The notes under the pieces were generated by a model. That model saw only the letters and a list, made by a program, of their open reading frames with translations. It did no database searches and had not been told where the DNA came from. A DNA stretch of 6,802 bases, from NCBI GenBank assembly GCA_946480705.1, contig CAMLLF010000220.1, positions 1 to 6,802 of the forward strand, given 5' to 3'. Positions 5,429 to 6,802 of this stretch are shown piece by piece. Made by a program: the position numbers and the translations under genes. The stretch's first letter is position 1. Every line of letters begins with the position of its first letter. This stretch comes from an uncultured Lysobacteraceae bacterium (GTDB taxonomy: Bacteria; Pseudomonadota; Gammaproteobacteria; Xanthomonadales; Rhodanobacteraceae).

Positions 5429-6742
5429 GTGAGCATTCGGGCGCTGCTGCTGTTGTTCCTTGCCTGTTCGTCGCAGGCGGCCGGGGCCGCCGACGAATCC
5501 TGGCTGCTGACCCTCGATCGTTGGGGCAATCCGCAGCATGAAACGCTGAGCCTCGCGCGCGACGGCAATGCACTGAGCGGATTCCTCGCGCGCGAACCGC
5601 TCACCGGCACATTGCGGCGCGATCGCCTGCGCTTTCGCGTCGTCGCCGCGGACGGCAGCCGCTGCGACTACGACGGACGTCGCGAGCGTGACCGTCTGCG
5701 CGGCGTCGCCGATTGTCCCGATACCAACGATCCGGATCGCCGCGCGCAGCATGCATTCAGCGCACGCCGGTTGCCGACGCGGCCATCGCAAGCGCCCCGC
5801 GTGCACGACTACGTGCCGACGGATTTCTCGAACACGTTCTCCGCCGAACGACTGCCCGTGCTGACGATCTGGCCCGGCGACAGCGTGCGCACGAAGACGA
5901 TCGATTCCGGCGGCGTCGACGAGCACGGCCGCACGGTCGCGCTCTACGGCAATCCGCAGACCGGACCGTTCTTCGTCGCCGGCGCCGAACCCGGCGACAC
6001 GCTGGCCGTGCGTATCGTGCGGCTGCGCCTGAACCGCGACTACGCCGACAGTCTCGACGGCATCGTCGCGCGTGCGCTGACGACGACGCAGGCCGTCGAT
6101 TTCGCACACCTCGGCAAGCCGGCGCGCTGGACCCTCGACCGCGAGCGCGGCGTCGCGCGGCCGCAGCGCGCGGGCGGCGCGCTCGACCATTTCGAGGTTC
6201 CGCTGCGGCCGATGCTCGGCGGGCTCGGCGTGGCTCCCGGTCCGGGCTCGCCGCCGATGTCGACCGGCGACACCGGCCGCCACGGCGGCAACATGGACTT
6301 CAACGAAATCGTCGAAGGCAGCACCGTCCTGCTGCCGGTGTTCCAGCCCGGCGCGCTGCTCTATCTCGGCGACGCGCACGCGCTGCAGGGCGACGGCGAG
6401 ACCTCGCAGTTCGCGCTTGAAACCTCGATGGAGGTCGAAATCCACGTCGAGCTGCTGCGCGGAAAAACCATCGCGATGCCGCGCGTGGAATCCGCCGACG
6501 CGATCCATGTGCTCGGCCAGGCCGGCTCGCTCGACGACGCGCTGCGCGCCGCGACCGCCGGAATGCTGCAATGGCTGCGGCAGGACTACGGACTCGACGC
6601 CGCGCAGGCGGCGCAGGTGCTCGGCAGCAGCGTGCGCTATCGCGTCGCGAATCTTGCGGGACGCAGCGTCGGCCTCGCCGCGTCGATCGACACGGCGCGC
6701 CTGGCGACACTGCGGCCTGAGCGCAGTGAAGCGGCGCGGTAA
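5429..6742 (+). CDS. exported acetamidase/formamidase-family protein
   Basis: A 437-residue member of the acetamidase/formamidase (FmdA/AmdA) family, metal-dependent hydrolases that release ammonia from short amides. The N-terminus is a Sec-type signal peptide: MSIR, then a hydrophobic run ALLLLFLACSS, with likely cleavage after Ala20 or Ala21, so the protein should be periplasmic or secreted. Residues about 22-118 form an extra N-terminal domain rich in G-x-L turns ('DGNALSGFLAREPLTGTL') with Cys79 and Cys96, a possible disulfide. The family domain starts near His126 (HDYVPT). It includes GPFFVAGAEPGDTL (179-192), HGGNMDFNE (285-293) and GDAHALQGDGE (314-324), the strongest family signatures. 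The substrate is not certain; remote relatives may act on other amides. The GTG start is supported by the signal peptide beginning at once and by GGGAA eight bases upstream. It lies beyond the repeat block from the VOC gene, so is probably transcribed separately. Intact to TAA at 6740-6742. Confidence 0.9.
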   Translation: MSIRALLLLFLACSSQAAGAADESWLLTLDRWGNPQHETLSLARDGNALSGFLAREPLTGTLRRDRLRFRVVAADGSRCDYDGRRERDRLRGVADCPDTNDPDRRAQHAFSARRLPTRPSQAPRVHDYVPTDFSNTFSAERLPVLTIWPGDSVRTKTIDSGGVDEHGRTVALYGNPQTGPFFVAGAEPGDTLAVRIVRLRLNRDYADSLDGIVARALTTTQAVDFAHLGKPARWTLDRERGVARPQRAGGALDHFEVPLRPMLGGLGVAPGPGSPPMSTGDTGRHGGNMDFNEIVEGSTVLLPVFQPGALLYLGDAHALQGDGETSQFALETSMEVEIHVELLRGKTIAMPRVESADAIHVLGQAGSLDDALRAATAGMLQWLRQDYGLDAAQAAQVLGSSVRYRVANLAGRSVGLAASIDTARLATLRPERSEAAR

Positions 6743-6802
6743 GTCATTCGCCGGGCGCCGGAACTTTTCGACCGGCACGACACCTGACCATCGGCACTCC
6801 GT
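6743..6802. other. sequence after the acetamidase gene, no gene seen
   Basis: The last 60 bases hold no recognisable gene start. A weak dyad, GCCGG (6757-6761) with CCGGC (6772-6776) around a 10-base loop containing TTTT, is the only structure. It is too short, and lacks a following U-run, to be called a terminator. Confidence 0.4.

Noticed and set aside
5459..5470. Lipobox in the acetamidase signal peptide (FLAC, Cys13)
   Set aside because: Phe at -3 and Leu at -2 do not fit the lipobox, and the Cys comes too early; a standard signal peptidase I site after Ala20/21 is better.
6757..6776. Hairpin GCCGG/CCGGC after the acetamidase gene as a terminator
   Set aside because: Only five pairs, a ten-base loop and no following U-run.
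5339..6778. 479-residue open frame on the minus strand opposite the acetamidase gene
   Set aside because: Arg/Ala-rich shadow with no family features; the plus-strand frame has signal peptide and clear family motifs.

Overview
This is a GC-rich bacterial stretch with strong G/C preference at codon third positions, consistent with a gammaproteobacterium. A TPR lipoprotein gene diverging from a hemA-prfA pair, together with the style of the proteins, points to the Xanthomonadales (a Rhodanobacteraceae-like relative is my best guess). This is inference from gene order and remembered family sequences, not a database result.

Layout: (1) 1-1343, minus strand: the N-terminal part of a TPR-repeat outer-membrane-type lipoprotein, cut by the window edge. 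Its last ~15 codons do not look like the family and may mark an assembly junction. (2) 1344-1525: a divergent intergenic region with a short GC palindrome and two interlocked inverted repeats; no convincing sigma-70 promoter was seen. (3) 1526-2800 hemA (glutamyl-tRNA reductase) and 2797-3882 prfA (peptide chain release factor 1), joined by an ATGA overlap. (4) 3923-4750, an AraC-family regulator, followed after 31 nt by 4782-5240, a VOC (glyoxalase/bleomycin-resistance fold) protein with a strong ribosome binding site. (5) 5235-5428: a small block unlike its surroundings. It holds four copies of an AT-rich core (AAATAGAG), two in each orientation, spaced exactly 21 bp and sharing one dyad centre, then three GC-rich inverted repeats. 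(6) 5429-6742: a predicted exported acetamidase/formamidase-family protein with an N-terminal extension.

How the genes work together: hemA commits glutamate (as Glu-tRNA) to tetrapyrrole synthesis and prfA ends translation at UAA/UAG. Their pairing is a conserved housekeeping arrangement rather than a shared pathway. The AraC and VOC genes look like a small regulator/target cassette inserted downstream, where prmC sits in E. coli. The acetamidase is separated from them by the repeat block and is probably its own transcription unit.

I see no mobile element, CRISPR array, tRNA or rRNA, and no convincing new multi-gene system. The features most worth follow-up are the 21-bp-phased symmetrical repeat at 5235-5320, the hairpin-rich leader of the acetamidase gene, the interlocked repeats upstream of hemA, and the anomalous edge of the TPR gene.
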